64,000 nt of DNA, from NCBI GenBank assembly GCA_964023205.1, contig OZ026844.1, forward strand, positions 31,357,326 through 31,421,325, given 5' to 3'. Positions 49,118 through 62,057 of the stretch are shown piece by piece. A program made the position numbers and the translations under genes. Below the pieces are notes generated by a model, which saw nothing but the letters and a program-made list of their open reading frames with translations, was not told the origin of the DNA and ran no database searches. The first letter of the stretch is position 1. Each line of letters starts with the position of its first letter. This DNA comes from Lutraria lutraria. Taxonomy: Eukaryota; Mollusca; Bivalvia; Venerida; Mactridae.

Positions 49118-49479
49118 TAAGAATTGTTGCAATATGTAACAGTTTTTATGAGATCTCAAAAAAAAACCTGCAGTGTATAGTACTGATATCAGTCAAGATG
49201 ACTACAGGTGTAGTATGCAAAGTGAGGGTGTTAACAGTCTAGAGATATAAACTGTACTTACAATGATATCAAACTCATAACGTGGGCTGAGACACTATGG
49301 TAAACAAACCTCCAAACTTGAATTATGAATGTGGGAGTAATTTTTAGCTAAGTGTCACTTTAACTTGATAAATTTGAATAGGAATTTTTATGATAACCGG
49401 CAAAAAATTCTGATGATTAAATGTAAGAATGGGATAGTCTTATCTAAGGTTATGGCTAGAAGTTCCTTTATATCCAATT

Positions 49480-49664
49480 TAACATTGCGCAATCTGTAGG
49501 GCTATGTGTTAATGCTGTTTAAAACAATTAAGTTTATGTTGGAAGAAATTATCCCAGCACTTCAACAAAATCATCTGAGAGATCATGCACCAAAACTGGA
49601 CTTGAACTCACAAACCCTAGGCCTGTAGACCTAGCTTACACTCTACCAATTGAGCTAAACCGGC
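49480..49664 (-). repeat. tRNA-related SINE or tRNA pseudogene
   Basis: Minus strand begins gccggtttagctcaattggt (good A box) and continues to gtgagttcaagtccag (good B box), at tRNA-like spacing. The 3' acceptor strand does not pair with the 5' end and a non-tRNA body with 'tatcccagcac' follows, so a functional tRNA is unlikely. Confidence 0.6.
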
Positions 49665-50631
49665 ATATTGCTTGCCTAGTAATTGAGTATAATAAAACTA
49701 AATAAAAGCTAGGCATATATTGTTTTTGTTATCCTACTAGTAGTTTAAGTATGCTACTTACATGGCCGGGTCAGCATTATAACTTTTTGTGAGTTGAAGG
49801 TAATGTATTAAACTGCAATTTCAGTAATTTAAGGATGGTCTAATGCAGAAATTTAATGCAACAGAGAATGGGAAAAGTATAAACTAAAAATTATGCGTAA
49901 CGTCAAAGATGTATTTAGTAGGTCTTTTGGTCACAGCTAATACCTTAAGAAATTTTATGACAACGGATTCACTATAAAACACAAGTATATAAACCTCAGT
50001 TGGGAAATTTAAGCTATGCATCATTTCACTGATATGTCAAGCCGCATATATTTGTATAGCGATTGCCTTACCCCCCAATATAATATATAAATCTTACGTT
50101 ATAGATTCTACATTGATCTACACATGACTTAATGTACACTGACGATGCGGTGAATATAATATACAGCACTGACAAATGAGTCGATCAATAAACAAAATAA
50201 GAAAAGTACATTAAATCTCCCTGAATAGCAAAAACAGCCAATATATGTTTCCTGCGTAGTTTATCAATTAATGAAAATGGCGAATAAGTGATGAATGCAA
50301 ATGTTGTTGCATTAATTATATTTGATGACGAAGATATTATTAAACTATATGTAAATCCCAGACATATGTAGAGAATTTAGCACATTTTAAGTGAATTAGT
50401 ATATGTTAATTAACGACTAAGTGGTTTCCGAGACTCATGTCTCTCGCCAATAAAGTAGAGTATCTGAACTGACCAGCAGACGACATTTTAAAAATACCAT
50501 AAAATTATTTAACACAAACTCATTTTTCCAATGCAAATCGATTCGTTGTATTTAAAGTCGTTTGAATGACAAGCTATTCTGTTTATTGACATTGGATATA
50601 CATTTATAGTGAAAAATAATAAAATTCTCAC

Positions 50632-50760
50632 CTGTGTATTTTACGATGTTGCTGGTTGGAATGTGATGCGAATTCACCTGCGTCGTGTTTACTTCCGTAT
50701 TTGTCGTGGGCGTGGCTCGTGACAGGTTCCAAGGGAGGTAACTGCTTTTAGCGGGAAATA
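50632..50760 (-). promoter_or_regulatory. Probable first (non-coding) exon and promoter of the gelsolin-like gene
   Basis: On the minus strand a consensus donor (cacag|gtgagaat) ends at 50632. Upstream sequence is CpG-richer than its surroundings and has an ETS-like word (tacggaagt, about 50692), a CACGCCC GC-box-like word (about 50710) and an E2F-like tttcccgc (about 50750). No ATG in the putative exon. Link to the gelsolin gene 8-9 kb away is inference. Confidence 0.4.
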
Positions 50761-53428
50761 CGATAAGGTGAATACAGTTTAAACATTATTTAAAAGAAGC
50801 AAGACGAAATCGGTAGCAAACGTTAGAACATTGAAGACAGCATGAATAAAGATATACATGTAGTGCAGACTATATATACGTGCTGTATATAATCAGATTA
50901 ATGTGCTGCACGAGTTTTAAGTCTGTGCATGGTATGCTTCTAGGCTCTCGAATATAATAAACTGGAACTTGACTCCGACCGTTCATAGTCAAATTTAGTA
51001 GAACATGTTCGAAGCTCCTCAGCAGATCTAGGTCAATTAGCATTCGTGACGTTCATTAATTACGACCGGATATCAAAAGCAACATAATTATACACATACA
51101 TGTAGTTTGAAGGCATATTACAGTTGAGGCTGACTCGTTTGCTTCAACATGCAGACTTTAGCAAGAAGTCCATACCATGGTGGTCCCGTTGTTTGTATTC
51201 AATTTGTCATAGACATACTGCATGTAAATGCTCTGCAACCGACCGATTTATTGTACGTGAACAAAGCGTTGAACGTACAAACTGATTTAAGCTTTAGTTA
51301 GTCAAAATACTTTGCTGGTATATATGGTCATGATTTGCCTGTGCAATGTGATATGTTTCGACGAACAATGACCCTTATATGAAAGAGCAAGAGCACCTAC
51401 TGATTGTTTCGTATGTTAGCTGGAGCATTGATAGTATCATCTGATTAATCCATGCAGATTCGGTGTTTAGGTTTAAGAAATCATGCAGCAATTTGCACCT
51501 GTACGTACGATGGACTTGCATGTCATCGAAAATAGCACAATTAATGACTGAAAGGTACAATGACGAAATTCTGAATATTCACGTTCACCATACGCTGGTG
51601 CTACTTGCCCTAGGTTTATTTTCATGGAAGATAATGCCTGTACGCATATGGCTCGTGTAACAACCAAGTACCTTGAGACATCAACATTCGTGCATGTGGT
51701 TTGGCAAGCTCGATAGATCCTTGGATTTGAATGCTATTGGTCATGTCTGAAGTTTGCCTCAGAAAACAATATCAGCCCAAACTCACCAGCATATGTTACA
51801 CCAGGACTATACACAGCAAGGCTGTTGGAGGTATGCATTGGAAGCCCAACGCACAGTACCAGTGGGTTTATTAGCAGCACAAGGAGATAATACCAAGTGG
51901 TTTATAACAATGCACTTGGACATTCATTGTAGATTCACTCCTATAATAATCCTATTTGAATTGTCTTCTTCCTGCATGTATACATGTATATTACACCAAC
52001 ACACTTTCACCCCTACATTCATGCATGAACGACCAGAGGCAAACAGGACTGTTCACTTTTGTTTACATTTCTACACCATTGAACCATCAGTGTTATGTTG
52101 TAAGTATCCATGCCAACAGACATAGACAGGCACCAGACACTATTATAACTTAATTGGAACAAAATACAATGTACTATAATCTTGTTTATGATAATCTCTG
52201 TTAAATACATAAAACAATTAAAATAGTTCTAATTCCCATTCAAAATGGTAAAAAAAATGACAGAATTAAATCCAACTACAAACACACCATTTTATGGCTC
52301 AAATAAATACATGTACACATCTCCACATGATATTCACAAATTTATATTCATAATAATGTCTGGATAACCCATGCATATATAGTAATACATGTACAATGTA
52401 TATTTATATAGATATTTAACATAAAACTTGAACACTGATAAATATTTATGTTGAATTTTGATAAAAATGACTTACTTATTAATAGTGTAATTGGTCGTGT
52501 CCATAAATTTTGAATCACCCCTTGTACATCAAATGTGCTGTATATGACACATACAAGTATTAAAAGACATATTGTGTATACTAGCAGTCATGTAAGATGG
52601 GTCACTAAATAACCTTGCAGAATAAATAGAAGTCAAGTATCATATGGACATATATGTAGACAAACTAAGCTTATAATAAAGCCTTATTGCAAAGCACAAA
52701 GATTATCACAGTCATGAAATTTGAGTACAGTACAACCTCTCCAGAGTGACACTCTCTTGAGCAACAACCTCCCTTCAACAACAGCATGGTTTTCCCCACT
52801 GCACGATTTGACTATTAATTTAACCTCTCTAGAACAACATCTCAACAACAACATAATTTTGCTTATCCCAAAGGGTGTTGCTTTGGAGAGGTTGCACTGT
52901 AAATTTTTACAACAAATCAATGGTTTAATATGAAATTATTGTTCATTTGTTCTTATAAATAATACAATTAAATCAAATAAAATGTATGATGGAGAAGAAC
53001 TTTTAACAATTGTTTATATAACATGATCTCAGACAGATCTCCAGAAAAACGGAAAAAAATATTTTTGCATTGGAGAGGTTATTGCTGTGAATATCAGGTA
53101 TCTAAAAGGCTTTCATTTCACATTAAAATATTACATGACTGTACAAAAAACCAGTATGTTCATATTATACATTGACTTCTCTATTACAAGCATACACATC
53201 GTATCACAGGCAATAGTTTTAACGAAATAATAAGGGTGCAACGATATGGCATAACACATATTGTAAGCAATACAGTTGACCCATATTGCAATACGTAATG
53301 CAATACAGAGAAGTAATGAAAAACACAATAAAACTCAAGCCACTGTCAACTCAAATGTTAACCCATTACTACAAAATGTACTTAAAGATATAATTTGATA
53401 AGGTAGTTACACACTGTACCAATATAGC
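50761..53428. other. Intergenic region between the gelsolin-like and MIEAP-domain genes
   Basis: Apart from one MITE (52726) I see no element or exon. The longest open frame (51754-52125 plus) starts with TTG, matches nothing I recognise and overlaps another frame. The two genes are in tandem on the minus strand. Confidence 0.5.
52726..52901. repeat. GTGCAACCTCTCC-family MITE, copy 6
   Basis: Left end tacagtacaacctctcc, right end ggagaggttgcactgta, with 'gagcaacaacctcccttcaa' and 'cccaaagggtgttgct' inside. Well preserved, TA-flanked. Open frames on both strands here are repeat-derived. Confidence 0.8.
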
Positions 53429-53725
53429 TTTATTTGAAAACTGCAAATAATCAATAATTCGTTATTCAGTGGGATGAATTGGTCTTTGATGGTTCAAAAC
53501 AACACTAAAAATTGTGTCTGTATTCATTTACTCCAATGGATTATGTGCTCAATTATCATTGAAAATATCTCTGTACATGGTACATATGGGCACCATGCTG
53601 TAACACAATATACCGTTGTACTACCACTAAATAGTCTCTCAATTACTCATTTCCCATAAGTCAATCTTTTCTGAATATTTTTTTATGCAAAATAAAATTA
53701 AAGGTTCTGTGCATGAAACGCCCAT
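53429..53725 (-). other. Probable 3'UTR and poly(A) signal of the MIEAP-domain gene
   Basis: Short non-coding stretch after the stop codon; an AATAAA on the minus strand at 53429-53434 is the first one found. Confidence 0.4.
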
Positions 53726-56700
53726 TCAAAACCTTGTTTGAGTGGCTTCTGAACTAATTGGATTTACACCATCTTTATCTAATAAAGGAACTGTATCCAT
53801 GTCTTCTTCACCATTGACATCTTCCGACTTTGAGCCTACATCCTGTGGTTCACATCCCTTCCCAATCTCCACAATAATAACATCACCTTTAGTAAGAAAG
53901 CATGAAGCATCTTCCAGTTCTACACTGGGCCAGACTACTTCTGTAATAGTATCCTTTGGTTTTGTTTTATTAACAACTTTATCTTGACAAGAAAACAATT
54001 TAAAACGATCTTTGACATATCCATCGTATTTATATCCTTTCACATTAAAGTCAAGTATAAGCCGATGGTGAGAGATCGTCATCAACCAACAACACTCAAG
54101 ATAATTCATGAAGAATGACTGTATCATTTCCAATCCCTGCCTTTTAGTAGTTTCATCCTCTGGTAATAGAGAATTAAACTCTTCCTTCTTCAGTAGTTCA
54201 TTCAGTATGGCCTGAAACACACAGTATATGTAAATTTGAATTACAGTTAAACCTTTAAGGAAAGGCCACCCTTGGGAAAGACATAACATGACCTTTATTG
54301 GCTTTTATTCAGGGGTTATTTTGTTCTAAATAATCAATACAAGAATGGGCTTGTTTCACAGTGTGACCTTTATTCGGAGGTGGCTGCTAACACAGGATTG
54401 ACTGTACCATTAACAGAGCCTTAAGTCACCCTTCATGATATCATGACATCCTACTATTATTCTCATTGATGTTAAGAGTTGTAATTTCAACCTATATTAT
54501 TCATATCGTTAACATCCTAAAACAGTGCTTATTGACAAATCAAATATGAAATCACAGGAGCAAATTAAGCAAAGCAAGTGGCGTGATAGAGATACACACC
54601 AAAATAAGTTCAGAAATCTGGATTCCAAATCTAAACCTGTGAACAAAGGCCATCTTTGGGAGAGACAACATGTGGCCTTTATTCAAAGGTGGTCTTTATT
54701 CAGAGGTTATTTTGTTCTAAATAATCAATAACAGTTTTTAATTGAAAGACTTTTATTCACATTGGCCTTTATTTGGAGGTGGCTGTTTACACAGGTTTGA
54801 CAGTAATAAACATTACATCACTATATTCTACAGTGTGGGGAATCCACGTGACCTAGTGACATCACAATGTAATCGTTACAAGCTCATTTTCTGTCATTCG
54901 AACTAGGAAAACATTACGTAAGTGCATCATTTTTCGTTTTCTTCTAAAGCCACATAACTGTTGCAAATCCTTATATAAAGGGCTACCTCAGGTCAAGAAT
55001 TTTGTCCCTGAAGGCCCTCTACTTTTTTACTTTTCTTGTCCAAATCGTTTTCTAAAATTTGCTTGTAAAAATAACGTTCATTTTCATAACACTGTCAAAC
55101 GGTTTGGACAAGAAAAGCAAAAAAGTAGAGGGCCTACAGTGACAAAAATCTGAACCGGAGGTAGCCCTTTCTTTTCTCCCCAAACATGCCATGCCATGTA
55201 ATGCCATGCTTGGTCACAATTTTGTATTTTGCCATAAGAAACTTTAGGGCAGGCCAAAAAAGGAGAGGTTTGTTTACCAGAAACACAACACATTTATCCG
55301 ACTTTAACAATGCTTAACAGAAGGAACAATACCTCAGCAATGCCTTCTCTTTTCTGTTGTGTCTGTCCATATCTTCTTCTAACTTCATACAGTGAAGGAT
55401 CCTATCAAGACAAAACCATTATATCAGGAGTTTCAGTAAACAAAATTAAAATGCACGTGATTTTACTGAAAACAATCATTTTGGTAAACAAAAAGTATTG
55501 ATAGCAGGGCATTTTGAAGAAACGGTACGGAAAAGGTAGGAAGAAGCAAACAAGAGTGCCAGGTCACAAAATACGCCCATCAAAATTCATTTTTCAAAGC
55601 ATCAAGGGGCATATACAAAAAGTTTTATCATCGAAGTTGTTAGTGTCAGATTGTGTGTCTAAATTTTAAATAAAATACTGTATATATGATCAATTACAAT
55701 GCGTTTGAATACATATTTAAAAGAATCCATAAATCAAAAGAATTAATAAGCAAAGCATGATGGGAAATGTAAAGTTACCTTATCCTTTGATGGTAGGTCA
55801 TCATCATCTTTGAGATAAAGAAATACACGCAGCTCCCCTGAAGCCAATTTGACACATCTTTCATACCCACACTGGAACACACGCACAACCCAGTTAGTAA
55901 TCACGACTATTCAAAGTAAGTGTTCAATTTATGGACATACCCTATATCTCTTTTTGTGAGAAAGGTAAAACATAGACAGCTATAAGTTCAACACTCTCCC
56001 AATCTAGTAAAATTCATACAGCACACTTCCATTAGACAATTAATATGATAACTAATCATTCAGCTATTTTAGAATAGTTTTTAAGGGAAGAAGTGTAACA
56101 TCCCACCAGCAGTCAGTCATTCGGCAACTTTTTCAGCCTCAAATGTTGAAGAAGACTCCAGGCGTATTACTTGGTAGTACAACCATGCAGGCTTCCATAG
56201 GCCAGCTTGACAACTTCCTCTCATATGAAGTATGTCTGGTCTTAAGAGGGGTTCAAACTTAGATTAAAGGGGCATACCCTACAACTGACAAACATTCTGT
56301 GAAAGTGTAAACATGTGTTAGATGTATATGTAAAACAATATATAATGGATAATTGCAAGAAGAACTTGGGTCATAAAATGACTAGTTTAGATACTAGCTG
56401 CAAAAATCATAGCTCTGAATAATAAATCACTTCCACCCAAAAATTGTACAACAAATTCCAATGAGTTTCTGATCTTTTATGGAAACTAATATTTTTGTGA
56501 TTTTATTTTTAATTGAATGAATTTTTAGCTGAAACTTGCTTTGTCGGCTTTTTTCTTTACAAGCTTCCAATTTATCATCATTTTGCCATGATTCTAGATG
56601 CACCAAGTTGTAGGGTATGCCCCTTTAACGAGCAGCTAGTGACTACTAGCTAGCAAACATAACCACTTGAATAAGTCTTTTATAGATTCTTTTGTGATTA

Positions 56701-59700
56701 GATAATCACATGAATGTTAGAATAATCTAAAGTAATAGTAGTAGGTAGACATAGATAACATTTATGTTTACCTTCATCAACAATGTCAAGATGGATATTC
56801 TAGTAAGCTCATCTAAGTCTGATTTATTCTCATCTATCCATTCAGATAATGAGGTCCATGTATTGCTGTATAAGTTTTCCATCCTTTTAGCTAACTTGGC
56901 ATTAGAGAAATCATCATTAATGTTCTCTAAGTCTCCCCTTTCCTGTAGAACAGCAGCCATTGTTTTAGTAATTTCATCTGATCTACAATAGCATTTAGGT
57001 TAATCATAATTATATACCTGTTTTTAATGTTTATATCTTATCAATCATTTTTGAAGACAGGTTCATCTTCAAGTATTTCTTTAATATATAAAGAACAATG
57101 GACATATCGAGGGCTCAGTGCAACACTGTCGTAACTTGTTCTTATTTCAATATGAGTTACGACACTGTTGCACTGAACCCTCGATATGCAGAAGCCTAAA
57201 CACACGTACATGTAGAAAGAAGATATGTGTAGAAATCTAACAACATGTAGAAATAAATATAAACACTTGTAGAAAACTAGACAGTCATATGATATTGAAC
57301 ATCATAGAAATATGAAGATAAGTCCTCATGGTAGAGAAGATGAAGATATGTGATATGTCCTCATGGTAGAGGATATGAAGATATGTTCTCATGGTAGAGG
57401 ATATGAAGATATGTGATATGTTCTCATGGTAGAGGATATGAAGATCTGTTCTCATGGTAGAGGATATGAAAATCTGTTCTCATGGTAGAGTATAATAAGA
57501 TATGTCCTCATGGTAGAGAAGATGAAGATATGTTCTCATGGTAGAGGATATGAAGATATGTGATATGTTCTCATGGTAGAGGATATGAAGATATGTTCTC
57601 ATGGTAGAGGATATGAAGATATGTTCTCATGGTAGAGGATATGAAGATATGTTCTCATGGTAGAGGATATGAAGATATGTCCTCATGGTAGAGGATATGA
57701 AGATATGTTCTCATGGTAGAGGATATGAAGATATGTTCTCATGGTAGAGGATATGAAGATATGTTCTCATGGTAGAGAAGATGAAGATATGTTCTCATGG
57801 TAGAGGATATGAAGATATGTTCTCATGGTAGAGGATATGAAGATATGTTCTCATGGTAGAGAAGATGAAGATATGTTCTCATGGTAGAGGATATGAAGAT
57901 ATGTTCTCATGGTAGAGGATATGAAGATATGTCCTCATGGTAGAGGATATGAAGATATGTTCTAATGGTAGAGGATATGAAGATATGTCCTCATGGTAGA
58001 GGATATGAAGATATGTTCTCATGGTAGAGGATATAAAGATATGTTCTCATGGTAGAGAAGATGAAGATATTTGATATGTTCTCATGGTAGAGAAGAAGAA
58101 GATATGTGATATATCCTCATGGTGGAGAAGAAGAAGATATGTGATATATCCTCATGGTGGAGAAGAAGAAGATATGTGATATATCCTCATGGTGGAGAAG
58201 AAGAAGATATGTGATATATCCTCATGGTGGAGAAGAAGATATGTGATATATCCTCATGGTGGAGAAGATGAAGATATGTGACATGTTCTCATGATAGAGA
58301 AGAAGAAGATATGTGATATATCCCCATGGTAGAGAAGAAGAAGATATGTGATAGGGCCTATGTCCTTATAGTAGTGAAGACATGTCATAATGTGATATAT
58401 TCTCACGGGAGTGAAGATATATGATCATCAATATGTCTCAATAAAAAAATCCAAACCTTTTTTTAAGGTCTTCATATTTTTTTTCAATGTCATGTTTTTT
58501 GTTGAGTTCACGTTGTAGTCTCTCAATATCTTTTGCATGTTTCTGTGAAGAAAACTCTTGTTGTAGTTGTTCATTTCCTTCCTAAAAATACACAAGCATA
58601 CACATTTTCTTAATATTCATGTGCCCATTTTTTTCTTAAAGACGTGATTTTTTTTTCAGAGAAATTCTATGTACAATAAGGAAGTGATTGATATTTAATT
58701 TGATTTATTTCTGTAAAGGTACAGAAGTACAGTCAAACCTGTGTTTGCGACAACCTTCAAATAAAGGCCAGCCTGTGAATAAAGGCCATTCTTTTATAAA
58801 CCAGCATTGACTATTTCAAGCAAAAATACCTCTGAATAAAGGCCACCTGCAAATAAAGGCCACATTTTGTCTTTCCTAATAGTGGCATTTGTTCACAGAT
58901 ATGACTGTAAATGGATATAAAACATAACAGGAAATATAAAAATATACACAATGTCATGAGATTAAGTTCATGACATGAACATCAAAACTGAGGATGACAC
59001 ATTAAAGAGACAAACTCTACCGATATTATTAATACCATTGTGATCTTCTGTGTTGATGGCATGAGATCATAGTGTAGCATTATTATCATAGATTATTAAA
59101 ATATATAACCATATTTTCCCTACCTACCTACAGATACCTTATTTTAATGAGCATGTAACCAGAATCATACAATTTTTTATGCATAATGATGAACGTAAAA
59201 CACAACTTTGAGTTTAAACCCACAATTAATTAAGTCAGTATTTTAAGTCAGTATTTTAAGTCAATAAGAAACAAATGCATCAATAGTATTTATTGAAGTT
59301 TTTTTTATTTAATAAATAAAAAAATTACCTTCAGTTTTGCACAGTTAGGACATTTCAAAGGTTCAGGCTGCCTAAAATTACATAAAAATAGAAGTGACTC
59401 CTTTACCGTAATAATAAAATTTGCCTGCAACATGAAACGGGAACTAAGTTCAAAAAGAGGGCCAATAATTAATTACCAGGTCACCAGGTAATATGGTTTC
59501 CATCTCGTAAAACTCATTTTTATGTAGATTTTGATATCAAAACCAAAAATGAAGGTATAATGATGAATCAGGTGAGCTAAAAAATCCAGATAAAATATAA
59601 ATCTAATAATATAGAAACCGAAACTTACTGTGTCACCACACTGTCTGCTGGTGCTGAAATTATCTCTACAGAGTCATCTGAATTTTGTCTGAAAATTGTA

Positions 59701-62035
59701 AGTAAGAGTTGCAATTAAAAGAGTAAACATACTCGTTTAGTTCAGTTAATCCAGCTAAAAGAAAATATCAGCGCTAGATCGAAATAACATAGATCATAAA
59801 TATGATTGATTTAATTTCAAACAAGCAGAGTTTGTAATTCATGATTTATTTTATCTGTCATTAAAAGAAATCAAAACAGCTAGCTACAATGTACCAAACA
59901 ATATAAATAATTTATTCTAAAAAGCAAGCCTAGGTCAGAAATATGTTTTAGACAATTAATCCTGCATAATTGGGATTTTTTCTCACAAGTGTGCTTGTTC
60001 AAAATGTTTATGTTAAAAATGCCGAACATGATCTAGTCAGAAAATAAACTTAAACAAACATCCCGAACATACAAAAAGCCGAACCTTCCAAACTAGAAAA
60101 TTGAAAAAACATACAGTATTTCCTGTTCTATTAACTCAACTGATAAGCAATAAATGCCGAAGTTGCAAAGTATCGTGAAAGTTTTGTTATTTGTAATTTT
60201 GATTCGTAATTGTATAAATGAACAACTTTATTTTGTGATTTGTCTTTGTTTTGTATATCTCTAATATAGCGTACCAATTTTCATTAACCGAAGGCTAAAT
60301 TGGTAACTTTTTTTGGCATAAGATTCTTTCGCCGAAATTTTTGATGAGAATGAGAATCCAATGTTGTTTTTGCTTATCAACAGTACATTGCAAACGGAAA
60401 TGTTGCTTTTTAAAAGGACAAACACCATGCCGATGTACATGATTATGTAGATTTAATATGTTCAAGTAAAACAGGTAATTTTCATCTTTTTGGTGTAGTT
60501 ATGTCTTGTCCAATCCGAAGTATTTCAATAAAAGATGTTCTTTCTTTTGAAGTTACATCATTTTGGAAGGGTCAAATCTTCATTTATTGTCATTATCTGA
60601 ACATTTTTCTCGTAAAAATATTATTTCAGATTCCATTCAATGATCTTCTGCAGTTATTAAGGGTTTATTGAAAGACTGTAAAAAGGTCACATGATATTTT
60701 AATGTCGTTTAGTTGTTTTACATACTAAGAGACAGCATCTAATAAACTTGTTTGAAAGTGTAAAATTGTTTTTCCTTTCTCCTGAAAAGTTGTTTTTGAA
60801 ATTACATCATTTCCGAATGGGGCCGACGATATAGTCTAATTTTACTGCTGCCGAGCAGGTACATAAAATACAGTAAAACCTGTTTTAGCGGCTGACTCCA
60901 AATAAAGACCATTCTTTTAAAAACAGTCATTGATTATTTAGAACAAAATTACCTCTGTTCAAGTAAAAGCCACTTGCCAATAAAGGCCACATTTTGTCTT
61001 TCCCAAGGATGACCTCATTAAAACAGGTTTGACTGTATATCAAAGTTTCTAAAGGTAATTAAATGATCACCTTTGTCTTTTAAAACAACTCATCCTCTTG
61101 ACTTGTACACGAGCAAATAAAAATGTCCAACTTGAATCAAGAATAAAGAAAAGACACTTGACATACCACGTAAAAAGTGCTGAGCTACACTTAGTGAAGA
61201 GGTAAATAACTGAAAGTATACAAAATGGTACAAATTCAGGTTGGTACCTCAAACATCATGTAAATCAGAATTTTACAGCCCTTTTTTTACTGTTTTGGAG
61301 AGCAGGTATCCAGTCCCTTTGATGGGGGGAATTTGTGCAGGAGGACATTAGTTTCACAAGCCATATATAGTTCAAACATGCAAAGAATATGAAGTATTGG
61401 CATCATGCAATTAAAATGTTGCTGAATATGATATTTGATAAACCTATATTGATAATACAATCAAACAACATTACACGAAGCATGCATATATATATAGCAA
61501 CAAGCAAAGGAGAACTTATACTCGAAGTTAAATCAGATTTAACAAAACAGATTCATGATGACCTTATCACAAAGGCTTTTGAACACGCAGTAAGAAAATT
61601 AAACTTTAACAATTTATCATGAATGCTTGCATTTGTACTATGGCAGGTTTGGAGACATTTGCCTATAATTATAAATTATTTGGAGGGTAAGACCAAGGAC
61701 TTATATATTTTAGGGGAAAACTGCATGATTTTAAAGAATTTTCCTAGGGGGAAGACGCCTATGAACAGCCCCTGCTATAGATGGAAAAAAAGCCCTGGTA
61801 TGAAAACACTAATCAGCTCATCTTTTTAATTTAACCATAATACTTGGAGAATGGAATTGAGATTTGAGCTCAGAGACTGTTCTCAAGTTTTATAACCTCT
61901 ATAACAGAGTGTAAAAGTAGAACAGCTGCTTTGTTGACAGACATTGTAAATAATATAAACATGATAAATTACTCACAGATTGCTATTAGAATACACATTC
62001 TGTTGTTCAAATATCACTAAGTCTTTCCCTGTCAT
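53726..62035 (-). CDS. Mitochondria-eating protein (MIEAP/SPATA18) C-terminal-domain protein, about 381 aa, 8 coding exons
   Basis: Coding exons: 61977-62035, 59629-59688, 59329-59371, 58457-58581, 56772-56982, 55779-55871, 55333-55401, 53726-54211. All junctions are GT-AG and in phase (1,146 nt). Start MTGKDLVIFEQQ; a CPNC pair near residue 47 (LKCPNCAKLK); a coiled coil (EGNEQLQQEFSSQKHAKDIE onward). The C-terminal half contains MENLYSNTWTSLSEWID, FLYLKDDDD, ECCWLMTISHHRLILDF and ITEVVWPSVE..FLTKGDVI. These match the layout of the MIEAP C-terminal domain, where human SPATA18 has a VWP motif followed by a KGEA stretch. In vertebrates MIEAP acts in mitochondrial quality control, probably by assembling at mitochondria; molluscs carry many divergent paralogues. 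The acidic tail ends EATQTRF. The call rests on remembered domain landmarks; the function of this paralogue is unknown. Confidence 0.75.
54243..54406. repeat. GTCAAACCTGTG-family MITE, copy 7
   Basis: Left end tacagttaaacctttaagg, right end aacacaggattgactgta. It begins 32 bp upstream (transcript sense) of the last coding exon acceptor at 54211. Confidence 0.7.
54629..54805. repeat. GTCAAACCTGTG-family MITE, copy 8
   Basis: Left 'atctaaacctgtgaacaaag', right 'acacaggtttgacagta'. Same intron as copy 7, 220 bp away and in the same orientation. Confidence 0.7.
54979..55168. repeat. Palindromic MITE with about 75-bp arms (AGGGCTACCTC ends)
   Basis: Left arm 'agggctacctcaggtcaaga' to 'cttgtccaaatcgttt' pairs with right arm 'aacggtttggacaagaaaag' to 'ccggaggtagccct'. 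Arms differ at several sites. Would fold into a strong hairpin in the intron RNA. No clear target duplication. Confidence 0.7.
57108..57183. mobile_element. 76-nt hairpin element, copy 2, 4-bp TSD ATAT
   Basis: Same arms and identical 18-nt loop as 36785-36860. Flanked by ATAT on both sides (57104-57107, 57184-57187). Lies in the MIEAP-gene intron just before the minisatellite. Confidence 0.75.
57312..58425. repeat. Minisatellite, basic unit 28 bp, about 1.1 kb
   Basis: The core unit gaagatatgttctcatggta + gaggatat is repeated head to tail, roughly 35-40 units. Longer variants of 35-36 bp insert 'gatatgt(t)' after 'gaagatatgt'. From about 58080 to 58340 the units change to 'gaagaagatatgtgatatat' + 'cctcatggtgga'. 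Sits in the MIEAP-gene intron between exons 58457-58581 and 56772-56982, ending only about 30 bp from the exon. Confidence 0.95.
58728..58909. repeat. GTCAAACCTGTG-family MITE, copy 9
   Basis: Left end tacagtcaaacctgtgtttg, right end gttcacagatatgactgta; interior 'aataaaggccagcctgtgaa'. MIEAP-gene intron. Confidence 0.75.
60869..61037. repeat. GTCAAACCTGTG-family MITE, copy 10
   Basis: Left end tacagtaaaacctgttttag, right end aaacaggtttgactgta; interior 'aaaaacagtcattgattatt' and 'aataaaggccacattttg'. MIEAP-gene intron. Confidence 0.75.
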
Positions 62036-62057
62036 GTATCTTACTGCAAAACATAAT

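Larger units (their letters stand above)
42981..50631 (-). other. Long first intron of the gelsolin-like gene
   Basis: Apart from the repeats listed separately I see no coding exon in this stretch. Segments 43780-46180 and 46620-47890 are plain AT-rich sequence with only short open frames. A related 'ggggaattttt' element lies at about 46190-46360. The intron assignment depends on the predicted first exon at 50632. Confidence 0.4.

Noticed and set aside
49595..49664. Functional tRNA gene on the minus strand
   Set aside because: A and B boxes are good but the acceptor stem does not close and a SINE body follows.
51754..52125. 123-codon plus-strand frame
   Set aside because: Begins with TTG rather than ATG, overlaps another frame, and shows no domain, splice or homology signal.
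57312..58425. CRISPR-like array
   Set aside because: Units are contiguous with no unique spacers; it is a minisatellite in an animal intron.
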